Below, in pieces: positions 1 through 12,835 of a stretch of DNA of 64,000 nucleotides; the stretch's first letter is position 1, and each line of letters begins with the position of its first letter. Under the pieces are notes generated by a model, which worked only from the letters and a program-made list of their open reading frames with translations, was not told where the DNA came from and made no database searches. Made by a program: the position numbers and the translations under genes. This DNA comes from Lomentospora prolificans (taxonomy: Eukaryota; Ascomycota; Sordariomycetes; Microascales; Microascaceae), in contig JARFXM010000006.1 of NCBI GenBank assembly GCA_029532625.1, forward strand, positions 3,715,372 to 3,779,371, given 5' to 3'.

Positions 1-1735
1 GCCATGGAACAGGCCGGAGCATGTGGGCAGAGATAGAGGGATAGATGGGGCGAAATACCCTGTACCCTCCATTTTAGGAGAAACTCGACTTGGCATTTAA
101 GGAGTGTGTAACTTGTATAGCAAGATTCAAGGCCAGGGTGATGTCGAAAAAAGCTAGAATAGATAAAAAGTTACGAGGCAGTATTACTTTTAAGCTAGTG
201 GTACAGATACTTTGTTGCACTCCAAACGGCCAGCCTTCAGCGGAAGGGGCTGCTTTAATATTGCCTGTGGCCAGGCGTAGACTAAAGGCTGATATGGTGG
301 CTCGTATAGTTTTTAAGGAAGCTTGCTCTAATCAATCCCAATATTTGTCAGAACTATTTGCCAGATTCCTAATGTTGACCCTCCAAAGCTACTCCGTCGC
401 GGCTTTCGACGCGGCTTTTGCCGGCATCTTATCTCACAGAACATAGATACCCGCAAAATTGCCGTCAATTCGACGAAAATTAGGTGGGAAAGCCGCATTA
501 GCCCTGTGGCATAACTCAGGGACTTTATCGGTGCTGTGTGAGTGGTTGGATTACCAGACTCCTCAAACTAGTCTCACAGCTAAGATCCTGATAAAGCTCC
601 CCCGACTTTTAGCGACTTCGGTTATCGTTGCTGGGCCAGCGAGACCGGAGCGCGGTGCGCCGTAACCGGAAAACTGCCTAGGCGCCGATGACATGAGTGT
701 ATCTGCTTCTTATCCCCAATTTCTAAAAACATTGGGGCGAAGAGAATTCCAGATTTTGACTGGGGAAACTAGTCGCCCGTGCAATAACGGGTCCATGGGT
801 AATGGGTAGCCATAGACCTCCTAGTACCGCTTTTCTAGGTCCCCAGAACTAGATTCACACATTAACAGAAAATCCTAGAGGAGAACAACGAGAGAATGGA
901 GGAAGGCCAGCTCACAGACTGCGCTCGGAAGCGTTCAAAAAACGGGGCTCCGTAAACTGCATGATCTGATTGGTGGGGACGCCATTGCGCGGTATCAGAG
1001 GACTCGCAACGGCCGAGACAGCTAACAGCAGCTGAAGAAAGTGACTTGATGTAGGACTCTGGTGAAGGCTTGCAATCAGGCGCTAGATGTGGGGTTTCGG
1101 TGTAAGTTGTTAGTTAGAGGTTAGGAGAGAGGAAAGAAGCACATAAGTTAAATTCAAGCGACAGCACATCTTTATATAATACCCCTCTTTGTGTGAATCT
1201 GGAACATCGCAACAATTGCAATTGCGGCAAGTTCGTACTAAAAAAGAAAAGCTCGCACGGGCATCCGCGCAACGTTGGGTTACCAAGGGTGTGGAAGTGG
1301 GAGCCAAGTCCAATTAAGAATCAATTGATCAATGTCACAGCGGGAATTCCCTTCTGGGCGTCTTCCCGGTCCGGCCCCCCCGCCCTAAGGTAGGATGGTG
1401 GGCATCCTCGAGCAAAAGACAATCCTAGTCTTGGCCGCGCCGAGCTAGGCACGTCTAATAAGCTACCATATTGGGGGCTTGCTTGCGTCCACGAATAAAA
1501 CCTTAAGCACCTGTATGTGACGCTCATGTGAGAAGAGTTGGTCAATAACCTTCCACGCCGAGGCTACGCCCACAGTGTTCCAAATCGAAAGACCTACGAC
1601 ACCTAGCTTAAAAGCCTCTGGCAAAAAGTTGCCTGATGGGGTGGGAAACATTTCGTGTCGAACTTGGGATGGATGCCTAACTCGTTACGAGATTCACACC
1701 CTAATAGCCCCGTGGCACACCTAGAGGGTTCCCCC
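1..1735. other. Left-edge stretch without a supported gene
   Basis: Short open frames occur on both strands (the longest is 90-446 on +), but none shows a recognisable motif, a plausible start with flanking splice signals, or continuity with a neighbour. Base composition is mixed, with no strong AT bias. I see no RNA gene or repeat. It may be the distal flank of the unknown gene at 1736-3733, or decayed sequence. Confidence 0.5.
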
Positions 1736-3733
1736 TCAACTATTGCTCTCAAGGCTCATGGAGGCCATATACTGAACAAGCGATGGGAAGATAGCGTTCG
1801 CTAGTTGCCACTGCTTTAGATCTTCAGCAGACGAGAATCGTAGGACTGGATCAATCCTCGGGCCTTCATAAACTGATTTGGGATGGCTCATTGCGAGTGG
1901 CCAGAGGTCGGCGAGGTGCGGGCCCTGGTTGACCAGCATTGCTCCCAAGTCGTCCCACAGAAGGCTACCCAGAACCCGCAAGGTGCCAGAATATCCAGGC
2001 GATTCCTCGTCCGCTTCATTTTTTGAAGGGTCGAATGCCGCCTCCACTGCCAGAATAAAGCCATTGGCGCTTTCGCCTGGATTGAGGTACGATTTTACAA
2101 CCTCGTCGTCGATAACGAGAAAGACATCTGAGTGGATCTGTGAAGCAATGTCACCAGACGTGACGTTCTCACGGAAATGCCTTGGCGGGATTGATTAGCC
2201 TCATGGTAAAGGGAAGCCGAGGTTGATCCATCAAAGAAGAACTTACTTCTTCGCCGATTCGAGATCTCCATCCTCAATCCCGAGTTCTTGCCCATCCAGC
2301 CAATGTATCTTGCATGCCCCGCGGACATCGTCTATATTGGCTGTTGTTCCCTGTCCCCAACTTGAAACACTTGCTTCCAAAACTGCCTTGAAATTGTCCC
2401 ATTGCTCAGCGCTGTGACTATGGATTAGCCGATATGCGACGAACCCACAGCCCGGACGATTCGCTGCGAGTCCTCGTCGTACTCGAGTAAGCCAAGGGGG
2501 AGGAGCTCGGCGCCGCTGTTCGCCGCGGAGTTCTCGTCGGGCTCTTGCCTGAGCGTCGATTTGCGAGCGCGCTGTAAGCGCAAGGTACGACGAGGAGTTT
2601 GGGGGCAATCTAGGGGCATCTTCCGAGTACAGGGGATCCGAGTACATGTTTTGGCGGGAAAGAAATCTGACGCGCCCATTATAATCCGACATCCGTTTCG
2701 AAAGGCTAAGAGACCAGGAAATAGGTTCGAGGACAAAGCCACGCTGGTGGCCTAGTTCGTTTTCCACCTCTGGATGTGGCCCGCCTTTATACCCGTCGGT
2801 TGGTATGCTGATCGTATAGTCGGCATTCGCGGCATTCAGAGCTAGATCGTGGAGCGCATCAGCTAGGATCCATTGCGGCTCATCGTATTCACTGGATGGG
2901 GCCGCCTGGTGGTTGGAAAGTTGTTCAAGAATTGGGCCGCGGATACGTTCGATATGGTTGATGACCCAGAAGTGAGCCCGGGCCGAGATATCGTCGTAGT
3001 GTGCCTTTATATACTCGTACCAGAGAGTGGTCATAGAAACCCGAACGTAGTTACCGTCTGCAGAAGCGAATCGCCGGATTGTATTGATGGCTTGCTCGTA
3101 CTCCTTCAGATGGTCTGAGATCAAGTTGAAGGTATCCCGTAATGCTTGCCTGACTCTGAAATGGTTCAGGTACTGGAACGCATGTATAACACCAACGATA
3201 TAACGGCAAGCCAGGGGAAAGTTTTCGGGGTGGTCAAGCTTCAATTCTTGCCAGCGTCTCTCGGATAGAGGGAGCATACCATCCCAGATTCGGGATTTCA
3301 TTGCGTGGAGTTCCTTTGTGATGGCGATGAGACGACCAGAGTCTTCATGCGAGCCAATTCGCACCATGATAGAGTCAATAGGGGCTCGGCCTAATTGGTT
3401 AAACGGCACCGGGGCCCAGGAAGAGTAAGGCTTCGTCAAATTCTGCACCTCCTCCGCAGTGGGCCGGGCAAGTGTGCATGCGCGATTCCCGGGTAGCGAT
3501 CCTGAGTGGACAAATTCCAGGAAGTGCACCACAGTCTGAGGCTCTAGGATGCGATCGGTAACCCACAGACGGACATGCCTCTCGGGGTGGGTCGGACGCA
3601 GAAACTGATCCTCAACGTTGCCAGGGATGTTCCCTCGCCGTATGGCCGCCTTCCGGAGAGGCGCTGTTAAAGGCGTGCCATTCTCCGTCAGCGCCATATC
3701 CAGCTCGATCATCGCGTTTGCTCTGGGGTCCAT
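1736..3733 (-). CDS. Uncharacterised fungal protein, two exons, 643 aa
   Basis: Function not recognised. Exon 1 is 2247-3733 and exon 2 is 1736-2180. The 66-base intron (2181-2246) has a GTAAGT donor, a GGCTAATC branch-like site and an AAG acceptor, and it joins the frames so that the stop just past exon 1 is bypassed. The start at 3733 is the first ATG of the long frame. The protein is soluble-looking, rich in W, H and R, with no obvious membrane segment or signal peptide. Residues about 20-75 resemble a compact N-terminal region and about 395-440 are very arginine/proline rich, probably a linker. No catalytic motif is visible. It is isolated from the catabolic genes to its right by about 2.5 kb, so no role is inferred from context. 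Confidence 0.75.
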
Positions 3734-6249
3734 CGTGTTGGAGTGTCACTGTCAGCTTTCAAAGGGGTTTAATTTTCACATTCACATCTAGGCGTGAACG
3801 CGTGCTGATGCCTCGCCAGTTTTGCTCAATCGAGGTGGGCGCTTGAGCGATGACTAAGCACCCAACCTTGGGGGTGTTGAGATGGTCTTAGGCCCCTTGT
3901 CGAGAGAAGGTTACATCGCTGGCTTGGCTTGGCTTGACAGTGGAGAGTTCAGTGTTAGCCAGGTCCTCCATCAATCGCTCGCCACAATCTCCCCAGTGTC
4001 GTCTCACGCCTAAGGGAAGCTTGCGCTAAGGCAGGAACAGGCTTCCTCTGACATTGCACCTCACGTGGGGCTTGAATTTTCAACTCAACATCGAAGCCAT
4101 CAGTAGTTCGAGACTCTAAGATGCCGGTCACTTATTAATACATACACACTTGGCATGCTGTGTAGCATAGAAGTCGTAGACAGACGATAAACGAAGGGTA
4201 CGGTAATCTTTCGAAAAGGACATATTGCGCTCCTTGAGCCTCGGTGAGTTAGTACAAGGGTGTACTACGAGGGTTGACATGGATATAACGCAAGGAATCA
4301 AGACTGGAATTGACTTATGTGAGCTTGAGTAATTTCTACTCATTATTTTTGAAGCTTTTTGGGCGCATACATAGGCGGAAGGGAGCCGGAGCCGACAGGG
4401 TGATTCCAGATATGAGAGAGACTTCTTGATATAATTACCTCATACCCAGCGTTCTTGTAACCGATATTATGCAGATTGGGGTGTGTCGTAAAGGAGACTA
4501 CCATGTAGATTGGAGATTGGGAATTAGTTGTACAGACTCATCCGCGTAGCGCCACTGTTCCCCTAGGGTAACACCACTCGAGCGATAAGAGGCTCGTCAC
4601 TACATCCGGTTCGCATGCCCCTGTCTCCTCCATCCACGATAGATTGAACAGGCACGCTGCTACTTCGCCAATAGGGATATGCTTCTAACCCTCCCGTCCA
4701 TGACTTCCCTTCAGCGCATCTCTGGCACATCAGCCTTACTCCCGGCCTCCCTAAATCCCCGCTCTTCACAGTATGTAGAGGCGTCGGGGAACCGCCGAGT
4801 AGAATGGCCTCATCTACCCCCAGTATCCTCTCTTCAATCTTGTTATGGCCTGTAGTTTTTGACAATGCCTCTCCGGCGAGGATGGCAAGGACTGGGAGTC
4901 CTCGTATGATTGGGGGAAGCCCTGCTTGGATATTGGATAGCTTTGCGGCCTTGGACAGTTCGGTACTTAAAGATGCTAGTTGCGTCCTGTTAGACATGGC
5001 GAATTGGCGCGGTGAGTCGAAACTGGTCTTTTGCTAAATGCACCGGACGTGGGTACTCGGGAGGTAGGGTGCGAAAGGGGAGCCCCAGGTTGGGATCGTA
5101 AGAGGCAGCTTGTGGAAAGTCTGGCACAACGCAGAATTCGACCAACATCTGGACACGGGTCGGTCGACCGCTTTGTTTTTCGCCTGAGGCAGAGATTAGA
5201 ACTTGGTGTGGCCTGGCTGGCGAGTGCGAAGCAATATGAATGCGAAGCAATTTCCCATCCCAGTTCGCACCAGTTTCCCCTCGCGTCGCAGCGGGCTGGC
5301 AATTTTGTGGGCTGGCGATATGGCCCCAAGGATCGACTGCAGACTTCAACTCTCCGTTGCGAACGCGAAATGACTTTGAACTGATGATCTCGGTAGATGG
5401 AAACGAACGTGGTAGATATTTCGCTTAACCTACTGCCGTTGACTGTTGCCTAAAACCCCCTCACTTCGCCAGTGCGACCTTCTTTTCGTACTTTGACGCG
5501 CACGTACAAGAACATGATTTACCAACACATGCCGAAAACCCATCTTCAGAAATGCAATGCTTACCGGAGCTTTTACTAACGGTGAGAGGTACACCGTGGT
5601 GGTAACGGCCGGCATAGTACTCAAGACTGGAGATATGGCCGTCATAAGTTCTCTAATAGACCTGTGGGAGTTAAGTCGAATTTTCTGCTACACGATAAGA
5701 TTTTCAATTCATTAACATGGCCGAAAGTTTCCATAAGAGAGTGGTGGGTAGTTGGGAGCTTATGACCCGTCCAAAGAGGCTGATTTTGCATTAATAGAGG
5801 GTCCCCAACAGTTGGCTGAAGCGATCGATCTATCACGGGTAGAAACATGGTCATGGCCTCCCTAGTAATGCCGCGCCGGATATGTGGAGAAGATTAAGGC
5901 AATGTTAAGGGGGAAAATGATTCAAGATTGTTAGAGGGGCAGGGAACTTGGTTTGTATCGTCGATCCCGGCGGGTCCTGGTTCTAGTGTTTAACCCGCTT
6001 GAGGAAGTGACTCGGTAGGGCTGTGAACCCGTCGAATCTTTGCACGGCCAAGTTTGGAGGAAATCTTGAACGAGCTGTGACGATTTGATCCAATTTCAAT
6101 GCTGGCTCCTAATCTCTATACGCCAGGTTTTGCTGCAAATCATCCGGCACGTAGCATTACTATTGATAATCCCAAGGGGAAATTGGTATCATATATATTT
6201 CTAGATAAACCTATTATTTGATAGATTCTTCCAGGGTGCTTAACTACTA
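3734..6249. other. 2.5-kb intergenic region, one doubtful small ORF
   Basis: No supported gene. A 144-codon open frame on the minus strand (4563-4997) has reasonable amino-acid composition but no recognisable motif and no splice partner, and overlapping frames on both strands are equally open, so I do not call it. The region immediately left of 3733 on the + strand would be the promoter of the unknown gene. The 5430-6249 part is the downstream flank of the hydantoinase gene. Confidence 0.45.
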
Positions 6250-7841
6250 TTAGAAGCTTTCCAAGTCCAGCGGCCCTTGTTCCCGGACAGTTTCCCAAAT
6301 ACGATTCAAAGTCGACGAATGGCGCTTGATAAACCGGCCTTGGCCCTTGTCGCCGACGACGCCGCCCCCCTCCCGGTCCCATACAACACAACCCCTCAAA
6401 ATTGTATACCGGGGCCAGTTCCTCACTGTTTTCCCCTCGTACGGGGTATAGTCTACGTCGTGATGTAGCATGCTATTAGTGATTGGCACGTTTCCAAGTG
6501 CGTCTTGGGGGTACCAAATCACCAGGTCAGCATCAGAGACACCGGGAATCATCGCCCCTTTCTGGGGATACATTCCATATAGCTTAGAAGCGTTGGTGGA
6601 AGACACCTCCACGAATTTGGTCAGCGCTAGTTTCTCCGCTGAAAACGCAAGCGGAAGTCGTGTCTCTATTCCCGGGAGGCCGTTTGGAATGTAACGGAAC
6701 CGGCCGACGGGGTGCTCATGCGTAATGCATGACATTTTCCCCGCCGTTGTGTCCTCGTATTTGAAGGGGCAGTGGTCGGAGCTCAGAACAGTGAAAGTGC
6801 CGTTGGCGAGCCCCTTCCAAATATCTTCCTGGTCCTTCTTCGTCCGAGGCGGGGGAGAGCAAACACATTTTGCGCCCTCAAAGCCTGGCTTATCGAGATC
6901 GTCTCTCGTGAGAAAGAGGTACTGGGGGCAGGTTTCCGCTAGGATGGGCTGACCGGTCAATTGGGCAATGCGAATCCGGCTCGCCGCCAAAGGATCGCTG
7001 ATGTGCACGAGTAGGATTGGAGTATTGGCGATGAGTGAAGACAAAGCAATGGCGCGATTCGTTGCCTCAGCTTCGAGTATCGGTGGCCTCGAATTCGAAT
7101 GATACTTGGGAGCAAACTTCCCTTGGGCCTCTAGTTGATCGGTAAGCCAGTTGAGGACGTCGCCGTTTTCGGCATGAATCATGGTTAAGATCTCATGCTC
7201 TCGCGCATTCAGCAGCACGCTCAGAATCTGATCATCGCGTAGCTGAAGCGCGGTGTAGGTCATGTATATTTTGACAGACGTAATACCCTCTTCCTTCAAA
7301 ACCTTGAATTGCTGCAGCGCGTCAGGGTTAGGATCTGAGATTATGACGTGGAATCCATAATCGGCATAGCAATTGCCAGTGGCTAGCTTGTGGGTTGCTT
7401 CGACCGCGGCCAGCAGAGAAGGCTGGTCCTTTTGCTGCGGAGCGAAAGCTACCACTGTGGTGGTGCCGCCTGCAATGGCCGACCTCGTGCCGGTTTCCCA
7501 GTTATCCGCCGATCGTCCATTCGAGCCTTTGATAAAAATGGCGGGCTCATCCAGATGGACGTGGCAGTCTACGCCTCCGGGCTAACAATAATAAGCGGTG
7601 GATATTAGCTTCCGGGCCATAACGCAGTATTACCCGCTGGCTAATATTAGTGCTCTGGTGTGTTTTGCTCGCTCACCATGACATATCCGCCTTCAGCATC
7701 AATGATTCTCTTGGCCTCGGCGCGCGCCAGCGATCCCGACGGAGCGTGAAGTACGATTTTCTCATCCTTGATGGCGATATCCCACGCTGCCACATCACTC
7801 GCTGTCACGCACACACCGTTTGTGATTACCAAGTCATACAT
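6250..7841 (-). CDS. Dihydropyrimidinase / D-hydantoinase family amidohydrolase, 498 aa
   Basis: Metal-dependent cyclic amidohydrolase that opens dihydropyrimidine or hydantoin rings to N-carbamoyl amino acids; cytosolic by family. Exon 1 is 7677-7841 and exon 2 is 6250-7581. The 95-base intron has a GTGAGC donor and a TTAG acceptor, and its removal creates the metal motif C-H-V-H-L-D-E-P. All binuclear-centre ligands are visible: H62 and H64, the carbamylated lysine K159 (S-V-K-I-Y), H191 (M-I-H-A-E-N), H248 (V-H-I-S-D) and D324 (S-S-D-H-C-P). Length matches the family (about 490-530 aa) and the gene looks intact. It is transcribed divergently from a Zn2Cys6 regulator across a GATA-rich promoter, which fits a nitrogen-scavenging role. 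Substrate (dihydrouracil, hydantoin or another ureide ring) cannot be told from sequence. Allantoinase is less likely. Confidence 0.93.
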
Positions 7842-8505
7842 TCTAGTCTATGCGCTCGTGGAGGTGTGGTGTTGGCATGAGAATCGAGTTGTAGAAATCC
7901 AGCTAAAGGGGCGACGAATAGATACGAGAGAAGCGACATTTTCCGAGAGGTTTTGTGCGTTTTCCTTCCTATTCAATAGTTTGTGTAGTGCCGAATATCT
8001 TTCGGCGTTGTAACTATAATTCTATTAGATATACTTGTATTATCGGAATTTTAAACGGCCTTGCTCTGACAAGACAAAGCCTGGATCGGCGCTGACCCAA
8101 GCAGAGGCGGATAAGAAGCGATAACGGCCTAACGATAAGCCCGATAAGTAGGCAATGATCCGGCCAATAATAGGCCCCGAAACAAGAAATCCGAACATAT
8201 GGGTTTATCTTTGGATTCTTAGCATTCTCAGGCTTATCCTCGAATCTCCACTCTCCCCACAAAGATCTTGTGGGGCTGTGATTGGCCAGCTCGAAGTGCT
8301 CACATCTCCGTAAAGCGCCGACGCTACCTCAGTAGTTACACGCTTTCAACCCCTAGTGTCTTGGTCTTTCGCCTGGCAGCGTCGCCAGGCTATCGTTCTG
8401 TTCTTCCCAGGAGTCAAGACTGTGATAGCTGGCAGGCTTGGTCCGTCGGCTTTGCTTCATTCTATCTTTACCACTCGTGTGCGGCGCGATCCTAACTCGA
8501 CCATA
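7842..8505. promoter_or_regulatory. Divergent promoter with a cluster of GATA sites
   Basis: This shared upstream region of the hydantoinase and the Zn2Cys6 regulator has four GATAA motifs in 40 bases (starting at 8110, 8120, 8134 and 8143). Two more occur in reverse orientation at 8205-8210 and 8234-8239. Fungal nitrogen regulators of the AreA/NIT2 type bind HGATAR motifs, often in groups, so this arrangement suggests nitrogen-metabolite control of one or both genes. The motifs are seen directly; the regulator is inferred. Confidence 0.55.
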
Positions 8506-10777
8506 ATGAAGCGAAGTACGCAAGCTCAAGCTGCTGGCAAGTTCCCACGCAACCTGGCGTACTTATATTACTAGCCTTTCAAGAAGGGATAGCTGACTAA
8601 CGAACCCAAGTGTAGGCAGAGCAGCATGCACAACGTGCCATCGCAGAAAGGTAAAATGTGATGCCCACGACGTCGGTCTGCCATGCTCCAACTGCAGACA
8701 AGCTGTGAGGAAGGACTGCCAGATCCATCAGAAACGGAAGCGCGTCAGCAGGTCGGCCCACTCCAAGGCTTTGCGGACCGAAAAGGACGCGTTCGATGGA
8801 TTCTCTATAAATACTCCAAATGAAACATTGGCAACCACGAGTCCTGCGGGAAATATTACTGTAGCCAGCTCCTCAGCACCTCAATTAGCTATTACCCATG
8901 ACGAGGACCAGGGATCCTCTCGGTCAACCCCAGCGTCAACCAACCTAGCCTGGGCCGATATTCATGCAGAAGAGGATGGAGAGTATATTTACAAGCGGCA
9001 TTTCGTGGAGTTTATTGATCAGCCCGAACTTGTTGATCGACCCATCGATAGCAAGGCTCGGATGACTTTCATTGGCACCGACGTCTCGAACACAAACTTT
9101 TTAGTACAGCATCAGTTCGGGACCCACGTCCGAACCACGGATGTCTTTCATTATCCGACAAACCGCATCGCCCGCCGAATGGGTAGCCATGGGCCGGCCG
9201 ACCGCCTCCCGCTTGACGCGTTTCAATTGCCTCAGAAGGCTCGAGTTGATAAATTGTTGGATGTCTATTTCCGCCACGTCAACCCCGGCTTTCCTGTCGT
9301 CGATGAGCAAATTTTTATGCAGCAATATCGCGCCAAAGATTCTCTGAACCCCCCGTCACTCTTGTTGTTACATGCTATTCTTGTCGTCGGCGCGCACGTC
9401 TTGTATGGAGATGACCAGGAAAAGCGCAACTCCACCAAGGCGGCCTATTTCAGGCGTGCGAAAATCCTTTTCGATGCGGGATTCGAGCGCAATCGCGACA
9501 CAGTTGTTCAAGCCGCATTGCTGCTGACGTGGCATACGGATGGAGTTGAAGACGTTGTCGCCAACGCCTGGTTTTGGCTTGGTGTTGCGGTTCGGACGGC
9601 CATGGGGCTTGGCATGCATTGCGATGCTGATGGTAGTACGCTCGTGCCTCACAACAAGCGAATGTGGCGGCGCGTGTGGTGGCTTCTATTTCAAAGTGAC
9701 GTTTGGGTGGCTGTCCAGTATGGGAGGCCACAATCAATTCACCTGGAAGATAGCAGCGTCCAGACGCTGAAGTCGTCAGACTTCGCCCACTGCGGGGATG
9801 ATGTGAAGCCTGAATACGTTATTCAGATGACGCAGCTCTCCATCATCGTATCTGAAGCAATCCGCGCACGTTTTCGCGCCGTTTCTGCGGAATCCCGGCG
9901 GGCAGCTTTGCAGCAAACGGATGAGAGGCTAGCAAGCTGGGCTCTTCGCCTCCCGCAACAGCTGCACCTCCATTCAACTTCAGGTTCCACTATATGGACT
10001 GCGAATCTCCACTTGCATTATAACATGGCTTTGATTCTACTCCATCGATCACAGCCGCATTCGAATCCCGAGAACGACACAGTTCGTAAACAATACGATG
10101 AGAATACGGAAATTTGCGTGGCTGCAGCAGCTACCATCCAGTCATTGTTTCAAAATATATGTGAGGCGGATAGTTTGAAATGTCTGTGGATGTCCACAAT
10201 CAACTGTATCTTCACTGCCTTGATACAGCTAAGTGCCGAGATTCGCCTCTCAAACCCTCTCCTGGCCATATCCGCCCTTAGGAGATATGACTCTGCCCTT
10301 GTGTCTTTGAAAAAGCTCGCAAGATACTGGCCAAACGCACAGTCGATTCTGCATTTTTTTGAGAAGTCTGTGCGTATGAATGCGACAGCGCACGAATCCG
10401 GTGCGGGTCACGTATTGCCAGCATACACTAAAGCAAGGCCAGAGTTATCAGTAAACAGTCCTGTGGTGGGAACGGTTGACGCACATAAATCTCCAACTGC
10501 TCTCGAAGCGAAGAAGCCTTATCGTGATGATGCTCGAGAGACGTGCTCTGTGCGTGAGGGGTCAGCTAGGAACCTGTACAGTCCTGCCTTGCAGTCTTCG
10601 GGGCCATTTGATGGCGGGCAGCGAGTTTCGAATCGTATAGGGGCAACCGATGGAAATGAATGTGATGTTATGATGCGGAATAGCACGGAAGAGAGGGTCG
10701 ATGGTTGGAAGGAATGGCAAAATCAGCACTGGCATACCCCAGAGTTCTCTGATGATTTTTCATTATTCACATTCTAA
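8506..10777 (+). CDS. Zn2Cys6 fungal-specific transcription factor, 723 aa
   Basis: Probable nuclear DNA-binding regulator. A tiny first exon (8506-8515, ATG plus 7 bases) joins exon 2 (8616-10777) across a 100-base intron with GTACGC donor, CTGACTAAC branch site and TGTAG acceptor. The join yields an N-terminus M-K-R-S-R-A-A followed directly by C-T-T-C-H-R-R-K-V-K-C, then P-C-S-N-C and a final Cys, the six cysteines of a Gal4-type binuclear cluster. Without the first exon the cluster would be decapitated. The middle part (about residues 210-450, containing H-V-N-P-G-F-P-V-V-D) matches the fungal-specific transcription factor domain. The C-terminal 140 residues look disordered. It sits between the hydantoinase and the TauD dioxygenase and is the likely pathway-specific activator of the cluster. 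Confidence 0.9.
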
Positions 10778-10840
10778 GCAAATCGCGTGGATGCTCAATA
10801 ATATAATTTAGTCTTTCTAATACTGCCGTCTTTTAGCAAC

Positions 10841-12062
10841 CTAACAGAGCCCGAGCGAAACGCGTCCAAAGTCCTTCTCGCACTCTCCATCATCTTCCTC
10901 AATCAAGGACGGAATGGGCTTATTTGCTAGAGGAGTTAGCCTAAAGGCGTGTCGGCGCTCACCAGCCGGGTAATCCAACGTTTGTGAATGGTTGGTGACG
11001 CGCTGGTCCCAGACAAGCACGGTACCAGCCTCGTAGCGTACACGGCACTGGAAGTCCTGACGCTTCGCGATGTGGTCGAAGAGGAATCTAAGGAGATAGT
11101 CGGACTCTTCCTGGTCAAAGCCCACAATCTTTTTGGTATAAACAGGATTCACATCTGAGACCAGTGGTTATTAGCTCTTTTGCCCTGACTGACGGCATAG
11201 AAAAGTAATATCGGAAATGGGCTCGCCACTCACAAAGCGCCTTTTCCTTAGTAACGGGATGAACGATGACCACCGGGTGTTCTTGGACCAACTCAGCCCT
11301 TCGCATGACGGCATCCTTCCCATTCTTCATTTCCTGCGTCACTCCGTCATTGTTGGTATGGATCGCCGTCAACCCTTCCAGCCGCTTCCTAAACCTTGGC
11401 GATAAGGACTTGAAGGCCTGGACGCTAGAGCTGACCAAAGTATCCCCACCTGCAGCGGCGGGAGACTCTAGCATGCAGATGAACGTGGCGCCAGGGGGTT
11501 GCGGCTCCGGGGATTGGTCAGTGTGCCATTGGACCGGGCTGCGACCTTTCCACGATCGACGAACACGGAGATCTTCCTTGTGGTCGTAGATGACCATATG
11601 CTCTTCGGATCCAGCAATCGGATGTGGCGCCCATCCATGGATATGAAGAGGGCCAAAGTGCCGAACAATCTCCTTCTGGCGCTCGAATCCTAGGTCGCCG
11701 AAATCTTGGTTCCGGAATACAAGAGCTCCACGCTTGGCTACCATGAGGGCAAGCTCGTCGAGTCCAGCGGGCGAAAGCTGTGAGATCTGAACGCCTTCAA
11801 TCTCTGTCCCGACATGCGGAGAGATGTTGACGACCTTGGTTGCGTTGGCCAAAAGATTTGGAAGTTTGGGGTCGGCTCTGTGGCCCGGGTCGAAGTGTTC
11901 GAATTCACCAATGTCTTCCACCTTTTCGAGCGGGTCGTAAAAGGGAAGGTAGTCTGGATAGAGAGCTGAGCCATCTTCCTTCTTCGCCCTCGTCACCAAT
12001 TTGGCCGTCAATGGTTCAACGACGGCCAACTGTGCGGCGGTAGTAGTCGTGGTGGTCGACAT
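10841..12062 (-). CDS. TauD/TfdA-family Fe(II)/2-oxoglutarate dioxygenase, 380 aa
   Basis: Predicted non-haem iron dioxygenase. Fungal members of this family oxidise sulfonates such as taurine, or xanthine, or other small acids; the substrate here is not resolved. Exon 1 is 11234-12062 and exon 2 is 10841-11154, split by a 79-base intron (GTGAGT donor, CTCAG acceptor) that joins L to Y-V-N-P. The iron ligands are visible as H180-x-D182 (W-H-T-D-Q) and H332 (T-N-H-S-Q), with R348 placed to hold 2-oxoglutarate. Length is normal. It is convergent with the Zn2Cys6 regulator (63 bases between stops) and divergent from the DAL5-like transporter, suggesting the transporter imports its substrate or a relative. 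Confidence 0.92.
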
Positions 12063-12835
12063 AATTCCGTTGTATAGGGTAGGGTAGGCTTAGGTGCGTT
12101 TAATCAGGTTAGACAATTGATGGTTCATATCGGCTGTTATTGCGGAAATCCACAGACCATAAATAGTGCTTCAGTTATTACCATCAAAGCTGCCAACTTG
12201 CGAAGAGAGAAATCTCGGAAGTCTCCGTTCGGGCCGGAGCTTCGGTCGCTGGCTTTGTGACATTCCATCATCCCAGCCGCCGGAGGCATTCATACGACCT
12301 CCTGTAGCGCCGACGACGACTGAGGACCAGTAATTATCCTGCCAAGTCCGGAAATCGTCCCAACGCCGAAGCACCGATCCTGCGCCAGCGCCCAGCCGCC
12401 AGGCCTTATCAGTTCTGTTTTTCTCCCGTGGCTCCTTTAGGCGCTAATCAACATAAGCCAAGAAGATAACGCTGGCTAACCAGCTTTGGCGCTAGCTAAG
12501 CCCAGTAATCCCAGAAGCCCGGTTCCCCGCATCTATCGATGACGATTCACCGAGATTACAATGCAGCACCGAACTAAGCCCAAGATACCGGAATCAATTC
12601 ATCTCGAGATACTAGATTAGGAAGCCACAGATCTTAGATGCAACACTATTCAACACAATGCCCATAAAATCGGCCAAAACCCGGACGGATGAAGTGAAGT
12701 TGATTCATCCACAAGACCATCAGGCGTTCAACCACCGAATTTGCTGGTGGAGTTGTTGGATTCAAACGCAGACTGATCATTCGTTTTTCTCTCCGCCTCT
12801 ATTCTCCGATTCTTTCCCCCCAAGCCGTCGTGATT
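12063..12835. promoter_or_regulatory. Divergent promoter between dioxygenase and transporter
   Basis: This 773-base gap lies between two start codons facing away from each other. The 100 bases before the transporter ATG are pyrimidine-rich (for example 12781-12820), as is common upstream of fungal starts. No coding signal is seen. Co-regulation of the two genes is inferred from geometry only. Confidence 0.5.

Noticed and set aside
4563..4997. 144-codon minus-strand ORF as a gene
   Set aside because: No motif, no splice partner, and equally open overlapping frames on the other strand.
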